From: DATFDN01 sp963762525
GTDB lineage: Bacteria > Pseudomonadota > Alphaproteobacteria > Acetobacterales > Acetobacteraceae
Length of the DNA: 64,000 bases
Direction: 5' to 3'
NCBI GenBank assembly: GCA_963762525.1
Contig: CAVXKT010000004.1
Location: 186,001 to 250,000 of the forward strand
Shown here piece by piece: positions 45,967 to 53,525 of the stretch (the first letter of the stretch is position 1; each line of letters opens with the position of its first letter). The position numbers and the translations under genes are program-made. Below the pieces are notes generated by a model. That model searched no databases. It saw only the letters and a program-made list of their open reading frames with translations, and had not been told where the DNA came from.

Positions 45967-46254
45967 ATGTCGCTCGATCCCGCGACCGTTCGCCGCATCG
46001 CCCGACTCGCCCGAATTCGCCTCGATGAGGCCGATGTCGCGCGCGTGCAGGCCGAGCTGAACGGCATTCTCGGCTGGATCGAGCAGTTGAACGAGGTCGA
46101 TGTCGAGGGCATCGAGCCGCTCACCGGTGCGGCGCACATGGCGCTGAAGATGCGCGACGACGTGGTCACGGACGGCGGCCATGCGGAGCGCATTCTCGCC
46201 AACGCGCCGGCGCGGATCGGCGACTGCTTCGCCGTTCCGAAGGTGGTGGAATGA
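45967..46254 (+). CDS. gatC: Asp-tRNA(Asn)/Glu-tRNA(Gln) amidotransferase subunit GatC
   Basis: This 95-residue small subunit stabilises the GatA-GatB contact. VRRIARLARIRLDEADVARV, LNGILGWIEQLNEVDVEGIE and the tail DCFAVPKVVE are the family landmarks. Its stop overlaps the gatA ATG by 4 bp (ATGA). With gatA and gatB it forms the transamidosome that supplies Gln-tRNA and/or Asn-tRNA. Confidence 0.96.
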   Translation: MSLDPATVRRIARLARIRLDEADVARVQAELNGILGWIEQLNEVDVEGIEPLTGAAHMALKMRDDVVTDGGHAERILANAPARIGDCFAVPKVVE

Positions 46255-47737
46255 CGCTGACCGATCTCACCATCGCCGACGCGCGGGCCGCGCTCGATCG
46301 GCGCGAGATCAGCGCCCGCGCACTGACCGAGGCGCATCTGCAAGCGATCGCCGCGCTCAATCCGCGCCTCAACGCCTATCTCACCGTCACCGCCGATAGC
46401 GCGCTCGATGCCGCCGATGCCGCCGATGCCGAGTTGGCGGCGGGAAGGGCGCGTCCGCTCACCGGCATTCCGCTCGCCATCAAGGATCTGTTCTGCACCG
46501 AAGGCGTGCGGACCACCGCCGGCAGCCGGATTCTCGGCCCCTTCGTGCCGCCCTATGAGTCCACCGTCACCGCCAATCTGCTGCGCGACGGCGCCATCTT
46601 TCTCGGCAAGACCAACATGGACGAGTTCGCGATGGGCTCGTCCAACCTCACCTCCGCCTACGGCGCGGTGGAGAACCCTTGGAAGCGCCGGCAGAACGCC
46701 GAGGCCTGCTGGTGCCGGGCGGCTCCTCCGGCGGTTCGGCGGCGGCGGTCGCGGCGCGGCTTGCGCTCGGCGCCACCGGCACCGATACCGGCGGCTCGAT
46801 CCGCCAGCCGGCGTCGTTCTGCGGCATCGTCGGCATGAAGCCGACCTATGGCCGCTGCTCGCGCTGGGGCGTGGTCGCCTTCGCCTCATCGCTCGATCAT
46901 CCCGGCCCGTTCGCGCGCACCGTCGCCGATTGCGCGATCCTGCTCGGGTCGATGGCGGGGCATGATCCGAAGGACAGCACCAGCGCCGATCTGCCGGTGC
47001 CCGACTTCGCCGCAGCGTGCGAGCGCGGCGTGCGCGGGTTGCGGGTCGGCATCCCGCGCGAATACCGCGCCGACGGCATGGCCGACGAGATCGAGGGGCT
47101 ATGGCGGCAGGGCATCGCGTGGCTACGCGAGGCGGGCGCCGAGATCGTCGACGTCTCCCTGCCGCACACGAAATACGGCCTGCCCACCTACTACATCGTC
47201 GCCCCGGCCGAGGCATCGTCGAACCTCGCGCGCTATGACGGCGTGCGCTTCGGATACCGCGCCGAGCGCGGCGAGGATTTGCGCGAGCTTTACGACAACA
47301 CCCGCGCCGAGGGGTTCGGCGCCGAGGTGCGGCGGCGCATCCTGATCGGCACCTACGTGCTCTCGGCCGGCTATTACGACGCCTACTATTTGCGGGCGCA
47401 GAAGCTGCGGGCGCTGATCCTGCGCGACTTCACCGAGGCGTTCGCCAACGTGGACGCGCTGCTCGCGCCGACCGCGCCCTCGGCGGCGTTCGCGCATGAC
47501 GAGAACATCGACGATCCGGTGAAGATGTATCTCAACGACGTGTTCACCGTCCCCGCCGACCTCGCCGGCATTCCGGCGATCTCGGTGCCGGCGGGGCTGG
47601 ATGCCGACGGCCTGCCGCTGGGGTTGCAGATCATCGGCCGCCCGTTCGACGAGGCGACGGTGTTCGCCGCCGCCGCCGCGATCGAGCGCGCGGCGGGGTT
47701 CGACGCGCTGCCGGCGGTGCGGGCGGGAGCAGCGTGA
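46251..47737 (+). CDS. gatA: Glu-tRNA(Gln)/Asp-tRNA(Asn) amidotransferase subunit GatA (one-base frameshift)
   Basis: The amidase subunit releases ammonia from glutamine. The first frame gives IPLAIKDLFCTEGVRTTAGS (catalytic Lys) and FLGKTNMDEFAMGSSNLTSA up to GAVENPWKR. The other frame gives LVPGGSSGGSAAAVAARLAL and GATGTDTGGSIRQPASFCGI with the Ser-cisSer-Lys triad, then the C-terminal part. One missing base near 46712 joins them to about 495 residues, the normal GatA length. Since the complex is essential in most alphaproteobacteria, the frameshift is best read as an assembly error until shown otherwise. Confidence 0.9.
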
Positions 47738-47753
47738 GGGCCCCGATTCGGGC

Positions 47754-48008
47754 ATGATTCGCTATCGGCCGCACGCGGAGGAGGCGCTGAGGATACGGGG
47801 TCTGCTTCGCGAATGGGTCGAGGCTGCGCTCGCGGCGCCGGACTGGACCGAGCCCGATCCCGCACATCCGGGCCGAAGCCGAACGTTCAAAGCCATACCC
47901 GAGACCGGCGGGCGGGTGCTGAGGGTTGTGCACTGGTCCGAGGGTGACGACATTGTTGTGCTGACGGTCTATCTCGACCGCGATGCCGGCAAGAGGAGGC
48001 CGCGTTGA
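47754..48008 (+). CDS. DUF4258 family protein (putative RelE/BrnT-like toxin)
   Basis: This 84-residue protein reads IRYRPHAEEALRIRGLLREW at the start and RVLRVVHWSEGDDIVVLTVY towards the end. This is the DUF4258 pattern of small RelE/BrnT-like proteins. It begins 16 bp after the gatA stop and its TGA overlaps a TTG start of the DUF2283 gene. DUF4258-DUF2283 pairs are thought to be toxin-antitoxin modules; activity is inferred. It lies inside the gatCAB operon. Confidence 0.8.
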   Translation: MIRYRPHAEEALRIRGLLREWVEAALAAPDWTEPDPAHPGRSRTFKAIPETGGRVLRVVHWSEGDDIVVLTVYLDRDAGKRRPR

Positions 48009-48202
48009 TCAAGACCAGCTACGACCCGCAGTCGGACGCCCTGTTCGTCTGGCTAGCACCCGAGCCGATTCGCTCGGCCGATACGCGCGAAGTCGCGCCG
48101 GGGATCATGCTGGATTTCGATGCCGAGGGGCGGGTGATTGGCGTAGAAATCCTCGACGTGCGCGAGCGCGTAATCAACTATCCGACGCCGGCCGCCGCAT
48201 GA
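48005..48202 (+). CDS. DUF2283 family protein (putative antitoxin)
   Basis: This 65-residue protein begins at TTG 48005 (TTGA overlap with the DUF4258 stop). IKTSYDPQSDALFVWLAPEP, GIMLDFDAEGRVIGVEILDV and RERVINYP are the hallmarks of DUF2283, a small beta-sheet domain usually encoded beside a DUF4258 protein. Its TGA overlaps the gatB ATG. It is probably the antidote to its upstream neighbour. Confidence 0.82.
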   Translation: MIKTSYDPQSDALFVWLAPEPIRSADTREVAPGIMLDFDAEGRVIGVEILDVRERVINYPTPAAA

Positions 48203-49662
48203 GCTACACCATCGAAGGCGCGACCGGCGCGTGGGAGGTCGTGGTCGGCCTGGAGGTCCATGCTCAGGTCATCAGCCGGGCCAAGCTGTTCTCCGGCGCC
48301 GCCACCGATTTCGGCGCCGCGCCGAACAGCCAGGTGAGCTTCGTCGACGCGGGCTTCCCGGGGATGCTGCCGGTCATCAACCGCGAGTGCGTCGCGCAGG
48401 CGGTGCGCACCGGGCTCGGGCTGAACGCGCGCATCAACCCGGTGAGCCGGTTCGATCGCAAGAACTACTTCTACGCCGACCTGCCCGCCGGCTACCAGAT
48501 CAGCCAGTATCAGCATCCGATCGTGGGCGAGGGCCGCGTGGAGATCGAGCTTGCCGCCGGCGAGACGAAGGAGATCGGCATCACCCGGCTGCACCTGGAG
48601 CAGGACGCCGGCAAGTCGCTGCACGACCAGCATCCGTCGAAATCGCTCATCGATCTGAACCGCGCCGGCGTGGCGCTGATGGAGATCGTGAGCGAGCCCG
48701 ATCTGCGCGGGCCGGAGGAGGCTTGGGCCTACCTGCGCAAGCTGCGCACCATCATGCGCTATCTCGGAACCTGCGACGGCAACATGGACGAGGGCTCGAT
48801 GCGCGCCGACGTCAATGTCTCCGTCCGCAAGCACGGCGAGCCGTTCCGCACGCGCTGCGAGATCAAGAACGTCAACTCCATCCGCTTCGTGATGCAGGCG
48901 ATCGCCGCCGAAGCGACCCGGCAGGTTGCGGTGTGGGAATCCGGCGGCGCGGTCGATCAGGAGACGCGGCTCTTTGATCCGGCGCGCGGCGAGACCCGCT
49001 CGATGCGCAGCAAAGAGGACGCGCACGACTACCGCTATTTTCCCGATCCCGACCTGTTGCCGCTGGTGCTGGACGAGGATTGGATCGCCGAGCTGAAGGC
49101 GGGGCTGCCGGAGTTGCCGGACGCCAAACGGCGGCGATTCGTTTCCGAATACGGCCTGATCGTCGCCGATGCGGCCGTGCTGGTGGCCGAGCAGGCGACG
49201 GCGGATTTCTATGAGGCGGTGGCGCAGGGGCGCGATGCGACGCTCGCCGCCAACTGGGTGAAGGGCGATCTGTTCGCCGCGCTCAACCGCACCGGGCGGA
49301 GCGTCGCCGACAGCCCGGTGAGCGCGGCGAGCCTCGGTCGTCTCCTCGATCTCATGACGGACGGCACCATCAACGGCCGCATCGCCAAGGACGTCTTCGA
49401 GGCGATGGTGGAGACGGGGGAGGAGCCCGGCGCCATCGTCGAGGCGAAGGGATTGCGGCAGGTGACGGACACCGGCGCGATCGATGCGGCGGTGGATGCG
49501 GTGCTGGCCGCGAACGCCGACAAGCTCGCCGAATACCGCGCCGGCAAGGATAAGCTGTTCGGCTTCTTCGTTGGCCAGGTGATGAAGGCGATGCAGGGCA
49601 AGGGCAACCCGGCGCTGGTCAACGAGGCGCTGCGCCGGCGGTTGGGGGTTAGGCCGGTTTGA
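48199..49662 (+). CDS. gatB: Asp-tRNA(Asn)/Glu-tRNA(Gln) amidotransferase subunit GatB
   Basis: This 487-residue subunit binds misacylated tRNA and activates its side-chain carboxyl with ATP. VVVGLEVHAQVISRAKLFSG, NYFYADLPAGYQISQYQHPI, LDLNRAGVALMEIVSEPD-type and SMRSKEDAHDYRYFPDPDLL segments are present. A C-terminal YqeY-like tail domain (AIDAAVDAVLAANADKLAEY) is also present. ATG 48199 overlaps the DUF2283 stop by 4 bp, so gatB expression may depend on translation through the inserted module. Confidence 0.96.
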   Translation: MSYTIEGATGAWEVVVGLEVHAQVISRAKLFSGAATDFGAAPNSQVSFVDAGFPGMLPVINRECVAQAVRTGLGLNARINPVSRFDRKNYFYADLPAGYQISQYQHPIVGEGRVEIELAAGETKEIGITRLHLEQDAGKSLHDQHPSKSLIDLNRAGVALMEIVSEPDLRGPEEAWAYLRKLRTIMRYLGTCDGNMDEGSMRADVNVSVRKHGEPFRTRCEIKNVNSIRFVMQAIAAEATRQVAVWESGGAVDQETRLFDPARGETRSMRSKEDAHDYRYFPDPDLLPLVLDEDWIAELKAGLPELPDAKRRRFVSEYGLIVADAAVLVAEQATADFYEAVAQGRDATLAANWVKGDLFAALNRTGRSVADSPVSAASLGRLLDLMTDGTINGRIAKDVFEAMVETGEEPGAIVEAKGLRQVTDTGAIDAAVDAVLAANADKLAEYRAGKDKLFGFFVGQVMKAMQGKGNPALVNEALRRRLGVRPV

Positions 49663-49702
49663 CGCGGGTGGTTTATGGGCCAGAGGCCGGATCCAGCCAA
49701 GG

Positions 49703-50160
49703 TCAGATTACGGCGGCAATTTCGCGATTCAGGGCTTCCGATTCTCTTTGTAGAGGTACACTGACATACCGTCACATACTTGGGATTGGCGGCGAATTTG
49801 TCGGGAAGCGATTTAGCGGAAAGAATGGTAAAGGCATGCGTGCAATTCGCCAAAGTCTGGGTCTTCCGGATTCATCAGAAGCTCTATCCGAGTTCCATGC
49901 TCAAAAAATTCGCGGATTCCGGAATGATTGAGATCTGGAGTAACCCCATACGACTGAATACACACATCGCATCCCGTAGATTACTGATCCACGCTTGTCG
50001 CATTTCCGCGATTTTCAGGGTGTGTGCTGATCTAAGCTGTTTCGGAAATTCCTCCATTGTAATATGAGGTTATGATAACGCCTGCGAACGCTACCAGAGC
50101 CGCAATTAGAGGGACTGCCCATGTCCAAGCCGGGTTCGCGGCTGCCGCTAATATGCCCAT
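49703..50160 (-). pseudogene. Decayed small single-helix membrane protein
   Basis: The first frame starts at 50160 and gives NPAWTWAVPLIAALVAFAGV and IITSYYNGGISETA, a transmembrane helix at the N-terminus. Following pieces lie in other frames: AWISNLRDAM, YGVTPDLNHSGIREFFEHGT then RIELLMNPEDPDFGELHACL, then LPDKFAANPKYVTVCQ and RESEALNREIAAVI with a stop at 49703. Together they look like one ~150-residue protein of a common unnamed membrane family, broken by at least four frameshifts. The stretch is lower in G+C than its surroundings. Confidence 0.5.
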
Positions 50161-50551
50161 CTGCACGCCTTTGTTCCGACATAGATGATGAATGATTCGG
50201 TTTCTGCCCGATTCGTCCACTGCTCGGATCCTGAAGGTTGTTATACGCAAACGAACTCGGGCGCCACATGCCGACGGTGGCGGTCTGGTTGGGACTTGCT
50301 ATGTCATCGATCGTTCCGGCGGCGCCTTCCCGCTGTAATCGTAACAATGAACACCCTCGCTGCTGTGGGGTTGGCAGCCAATCCACCCGCCGCCCCCACG
50401 ATGAAGCCGTACCCGGCCCGCGGCAATTGGTCGCGCAGCACTCGGGTCGGGACGCGGGTTGCGCCGGGTGCGGGACACCGGCGCTAGCGACGTTGCGGCG
50501 GACGGCGGCAGCAACGGTGACGTTCTTTCCTGGCTTGCAAGGACTGCGCGA
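50161..50551. other. Intergenic stretch without a convincing gene
   Basis: No reading frame here has a recognisable domain or good ribosome site. The right part contains a 35-bp copy (50419-50453) of the end of the pseudouridine synthase gene. On the minus strand that reads VPTRVLRDQLPRA and continues into GYGFIVGAAGG. This probably marks where the ancestral gene end lay before the adjacent toxin-antitoxin module arrived. Confidence 0.5.
50419..50453. repeat. Left direct repeat flanking the DUF433/DUF5615 module
   Basis: This 35-bp sequence, beginning cgcggcaattggtcgcgcag, matches 51609-51643 (beginning cgcggcaactggtcgcgcag) at about 31 of 35 positions and in the same orientation. The right copy is the coding end of a pseudouridine synthase gene. 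The 1.19-kb interval holds a two-gene module. Confidence 0.6.
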
Positions 50552-51199
50552 GTGAATTACTCTCGTCGCGAGGGAAGATTAACAAGGCGCGGAGTGGGCA
50601 AGGCTGAGGCATTTTCGCCGGCGGAGATCAGCGCCGTTACCGGCGCGTCTGTGAAGGCCGTCTACAAGGTCATCGGCGAGCGACTGCCGCGCGCCCTGTC
50701 GGCGCGGCGCGACCGGCAGCCTTATCTGACTCGATGGGGCGCGGTGTGCTTGGTCATCGATCGGGAGATGCCGAAAGACGTGCCGCTCGCGGTGCGCCGG
50801 CAACTCTATGTCAACATCCTGGAGCGCAAAGCCCCGCGAGCGCAGTATGATCGAGGTATTCTCTCTTATGTGGTGAACGTGAAGGCTGTTGCGGACCGCG
50901 TTGACCAAGCCCTGGCTCGCTATCGGGAAGCCATGCGGCTGATCGTGGAGGACGACGCCATTCAGAGTGGAGCCGCTACGTTTCGCGGAACGCGCATTCT
51001 CGTGCATCAGATTGCCGATTTAATGGAGCACGGGGCCGACGAAGCCGAGTTGCGCGAAGACTATCCACGCCTCACGCCGGAGATGCTCGCCGCCGCGCGT
51101 GTCTACGCCCGCGCGCATCCTCGGCGTGGTCGGCCGCGCAAGCCTGCTTGGCGGGGCACAGACAGGACCGATAAGGCTGGCCCGGCGCACGACGGCTGA
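50552..51199 (+). CDS. DUF433 domain antitoxin
   Basis: This 215-residue protein has an N-terminal helix-turn-helix-like region (FSPAEISAVTGASVKAVYKV). The C-terminal DUF433 domain reads SGAATFRGTRILVHQIADLM and HGADEAELREDYPRLTPEML. DUF433 proteins usually act as antitoxins for an adjacent DUF5615 PIN-like toxin. GTG 50552 has AAGGA nine bases upstream. Its stop TGA overlaps a CTG that begins the toxin reading frame. The module is flanked by imperfect direct repeats. Confidence 0.82.
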   Translation: MNYSRREGRLTRRGVGKAEAFSPAEISAVTGASVKAVYKVIGERLPRALSARRDRQPYLTRWGAVCLVIDREMPKDVPLAVRRQLYVNILERKAPRAQYDRGILSYVVNVKAVADRVDQALARYREAMRLIVEDDAIQSGAATFRGTRILVHQIADLMEHGADEAELREDYPRLTPEMLAAARVYARAHPRRGRPRKPAWRGTDRTDKAGPAHDG

Positions 51200-51579
51200 C
51201 GACACCACGTTTCCTCATCGACGAAAATCTTTCCCCCAAGCTTGTCGGATCGGCTAGGACGCGGGGCTATGAGGCGATGCATGTCAATCACCTCGGCCTC
51301 CGCAGCGAAAAGGATTGGGATCTGCTCGAGATCATCGCCGAGTATGACTGGGTGCTCGTCACAAACAATGCAATCGAGTTCCGCGGGCGCTATCGTCGCA
51401 TCACACTGCACCCTGGGGTCGTGTTTCTGGTGCCGGCCGTGCGTGGCTTGGACCAGGTCAGATTGTCTGAGGCAGCCCTCGATCATGTGCAGCGGCGCGC
51501 CGACCTGGTGAACCGCGCTTTGGATGTGATCTTCGGCGCTCACGGAATTCCGTCTGTGACGGCATACAATCTTCCGTAA
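51196..51579 (+). CDS. DUF5615 PIN-like toxin (CTG start or lost start)
   Basis: The frame reads TPRFLIDENLSPKLVGSART with the first acidic residues of the DUF5615 PIN-like fold. YEAMHVNHLGLRSEKDWDLL, YDWVLVTNNAIEFRGRYRRI and HPGVVFLVP follow. No ATG, GTG or TTG precedes the domain. The codon in the expected overlap position is CTG (CTGA at 51196), where related modules have ATGA. So the toxin either uses CTG or has lost its start; the first ATG (51277) would remove the catalytic Asp. It is co-directional with the DUF433 antitoxin. Confidence 0.75.
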   Translation: MTTPRFLIDENLSPKLVGSARTRGYEAMHVNHLGLRSEKDWDLLEIIAEYDWVLVTNNAIEFRGRYRRITLHPGVVFLVPAVRGLDQVRLSEAALDHVQRRADLVNRALDVIFGAHGIPSVTAYNLP

Positions 51580-52327
51580 GTTGCAGACGGCAAGCCCGGC
51601 GCGGCGCGCGCGGCAACTGGTCGCGCAGGACCCGGGTCGGCACCTCCTCGACTGCGCCGCGCGGCAAGCGTCCGAGCTGGAACGGGCCGTAGGAGACGCG
51701 GATCAGCCGCGACACGGTCAAGCCCAGATGCCTCATCACCCGCCGCACCTCGCGGTTGCGGCCCTCGCGCAGACCCACGGTGAGCCAGGCATTCTCACCC
51801 TTGACCGCGTCCAATCCGGCCTCGATCGGGCCGTAGCGCACGCCCTCGATCGTCACCCCGCGCGCCAACGCGGCGAGCGCGCGCGGGTCCGGACTGCCCC
51901 GTGCCCGAACGCGATAGCGGCGCAGCCACCCGGTCGCCGGCAGCTCCAGCCGCCGCGCCAGCGCGCCGTCATTGGTGAGCAGCAGCAGGCCCTCGCTGGT
52001 GAGATCGAGCCGACCGACGGAGACGACCCGCGGCAGTTGCGGCGGCAGGCGCTCGAACACCGTGGGCCGCCCCTCGGGATCGCGATGCGTCGTCACCAGC
52101 CCGTCCGGCTTGTGGTAGCGCCAGAGCCGCGTGCCCTCGGGATCGGCGATGATGGCGCCGTTCACCTGCACGACATCGCCGGCCCGCACGAAGCTCGCCG
52201 GGTGAGTCAGGGTGACGTTGTTCACCCGTATCCGGCCCTCGGCGAGCATTCGCTCGGCATCGCGGCGGCTGGCGGCGCCGGCGCGGGCGAGCCACTTGGC
52301 GATTCTTTCGCCGCGTTCTTCGCTCAT
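51458..52327 (-). CDS. RsuA/RluB family pseudouridine synthase
   Basis: This 289-residue enzyme converts uridine to pseudouridine in rRNA. An S4 RNA-binding domain (IAKWLARAGAASRRDAERML) is followed by the catalytic domain with VSVGRLDLTSEGLLLLTNDG (catalytic Asp) and VGLREGRNREVRRVMRHLGL. The fold should end near VPTRVLRDQLPRA; the last ~40 residues run antisense into the DUF5615 toxin gene and look unnatural. The start at 52327 overlaps the stop of the upstream amidotransferase-like gene. Confidence 0.9.
   Translation of the reverse strand: MSEERGERIAKWLARAGAASRRDAERMLAEGRIRVNNVTLTHPASFVRAGDVVQVNGAIIADPEGTRLWRYHKPDGLVTTHRDPEGRPTVFERLPPQLPRVVSVGRLDLTSEGLLLLTNDGALARRLELPATGWLRRYRVRARGSPDPRALAALARGVTIEGVRYGPIEAGLDAVKGENAWLTVGLREGRNREVRRVMRHLGLTVSRLIRVSYGPFQLGRLPRGAVEEVPTRVLRDQLPRAPRRACRLQLTEDCMPSQTEFRERRRSHPKRGSPGRRAAAHDRGLPQTI
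51609..51643. repeat. Right direct repeat flanking the DUF433/DUF5615 module
   Basis: This is the partner of 50419-50453. It codes for the VPTRVLRDQLPRA end of the pseudouridine synthase on the minus strand. The duplication suggests that the module integrated at, or recombined through, the 3' end of this gene. Confidence 0.6.
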
Positions 52328-53040
52328 TCCCGGCAGGCGGCGATCAGGGCGTCGAAGATGCGCCGGTCGCCGGGATCGATGAAGAATTCCGGGTGCCACT
52401 GCACGCCCAGGCAGAACCGCGCGTCGATCGCCTCGATGCCCTCGATCACGCCGTCCGGCGCCACCGCGTTGACCAACGCCTCCCCCGGCGCGCGGACCGC
52501 CTGGTGGTGTGCCGAGTTCACCTGCATCGACCCCGCACCCACGATCCGGTGCAGCAATGTGCCGGACACGACCGCAACCTCGTGCCCCGGGTGATGGCGC
52601 GGGTTCGGCTGCTCATGCTCGAGCGCGTCGGTGATCGAATCGGGGATGTGCTGGATCAGGCTGCCGCCCAGCGCGACCGCGAGCAGTTGCTGGCCGCCGC
52701 AGATGCCCAGGACCGGCATCCCGCGCGCGACCGCACCGCGCGTGAGCGCCAATTCGGCCGCCGTGCGGTCCTCCTTCAGAGTGACGGTCGCATGTCGGCT
52801 CTCGCCGTACAGCGCCGGATCGACGTCGAAGGCGCCGCCGGTGACGATCAGCGCGTCAAGCCGATCCAGCCAGTCGGCGGCGAGGGCGTCATCATGCGGC
52901 AGGGCGACCGGCAGTCCGCCGGCGGCGATCACCGCCTCGGCGTAGTTCGCCCGCAGCGCATACCAGGGGTATTTGGAGTAACCGCCCGGCGGCTCGGCAT
53001 CCAGGGTGATGCCGACCAGCGGGCGCGGATGTCTGTTCAT
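52324..53040 (-). CDS. Gamma-glutamyl-gamma-aminobutyrate hydrolase family protein (class I GATase-like)
   Basis: This 238-residue protein resembles PuuD, which hydrolyses gamma-glutamyl-GABA in putrescine breakdown. The nucleophilic Cys lies in MPVLGICGGQQLLAVALGGS, and the His/Glu pair in GVQWHPEFF. AYLANYAEAV-type and DALIVTGGAFDVDPALYGE segments match the family. No other puu genes are nearby, so the substrate is uncertain. It is coupled by a 4-bp overlap to the pseudouridine synthase gene. Confidence 0.88.
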   Translation of the reverse strand: MNRHPRPLVGITLDAEPPGGYSKYPWYALRANYAEAVIAAGGLPVALPHDDALAADWLDRLDALIVTGGAFDVDPALYGESRHATVTLKEDRTAAELALTRGAVARGMPVLGICGGQQLLAVALGGSLIQHIPDSITDALEHEQPNPRHHPGHEVAVVSGTLLHRIVGAGSMQVNSAHHQAVRAPGEALVNAVAPDGVIEGIEAIDARFCLGVQWHPEFFIDPGDRRIFDALIAACRE

Positions 53041-53084
53041 GGGCGCTTGCTAGACCGCCGCCGCGTGAGCGGGCAAGGTTGCGC

Positions 53085-53525
53085 ATGGCACCAATGCAAT
53101 CAGCCCTCGCCGAGGCCCGTGCCGCAGCCGCCCGCGGCGAGGTGCCGGTGGGCGCCGTCGTGCTCGCGCCGGGCGGCGCGGTGCTCGCGCGCGCCGGCAA
53201 CGAGATCGAGGCCCGCCGCGATCCCAGCGCCCATGCCGAGCTGCTCGCCCTGCGCCGCGCCAGCCTCCTGCTCGGCACCCCGCGGCTGCCCGAGTGCGAC
53301 CTGGTGGTGACGCTGGAGCCCTGCCCGATGTGCGCGCAGGCGATCAGCCTGTTCCGCGTCCGCCGGCTGGTATTCGGCGCCTACGATCCCAAGGGCGGTG
53401 GCGTGGAGCACGGTGCGCGGGTGTTCGATGCGCCCTCGTGCCATCACCGTCCGGAGATTATCGGGGGCGTTTGCGAGACCGAGACGGGAGCGCTGCTGCG
53501 GGCGTTTTTCGAGGCGCTGCGTTAG
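53085..53525 (+). CDS. tadA: tRNA adenosine(34) deaminase TadA
   Basis: This 146-residue zinc deaminase makes inosine at the wobble position of tRNA-Arg(ACG). The zinc site is HAELLAL (His with the catalytic Glu) and LEPCPMCAQAI (two Cys). RRLVFGAYDPKGGGVEHGAR and a final helix fit TadA. ATG 53085 is preferred over the TTG two codons upstream. It is divergent from the amidotransferase-like gene with 44 bp between. Confidence 0.9.
   Translation: MAPMQSALAEARAAAARGEVPVGAVVLAPGGAVLARAGNEIEARRDPSAHAELLALRRASLLLGTPRLPECDLVVTLEPCPMCAQAISLFRVRRLVFGAYDPKGGGVEHGARVFDAPSCHHRPEIIGGVCETETGALLRAFFEALR

Noticed and set aside
49209..49853. A minus-strand frame across the end of gatB
   Set aside because: Most of it is antisense to gatB. 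Only the part beyond 49703 has coding character, as part of a decayed membrane-protein gene.
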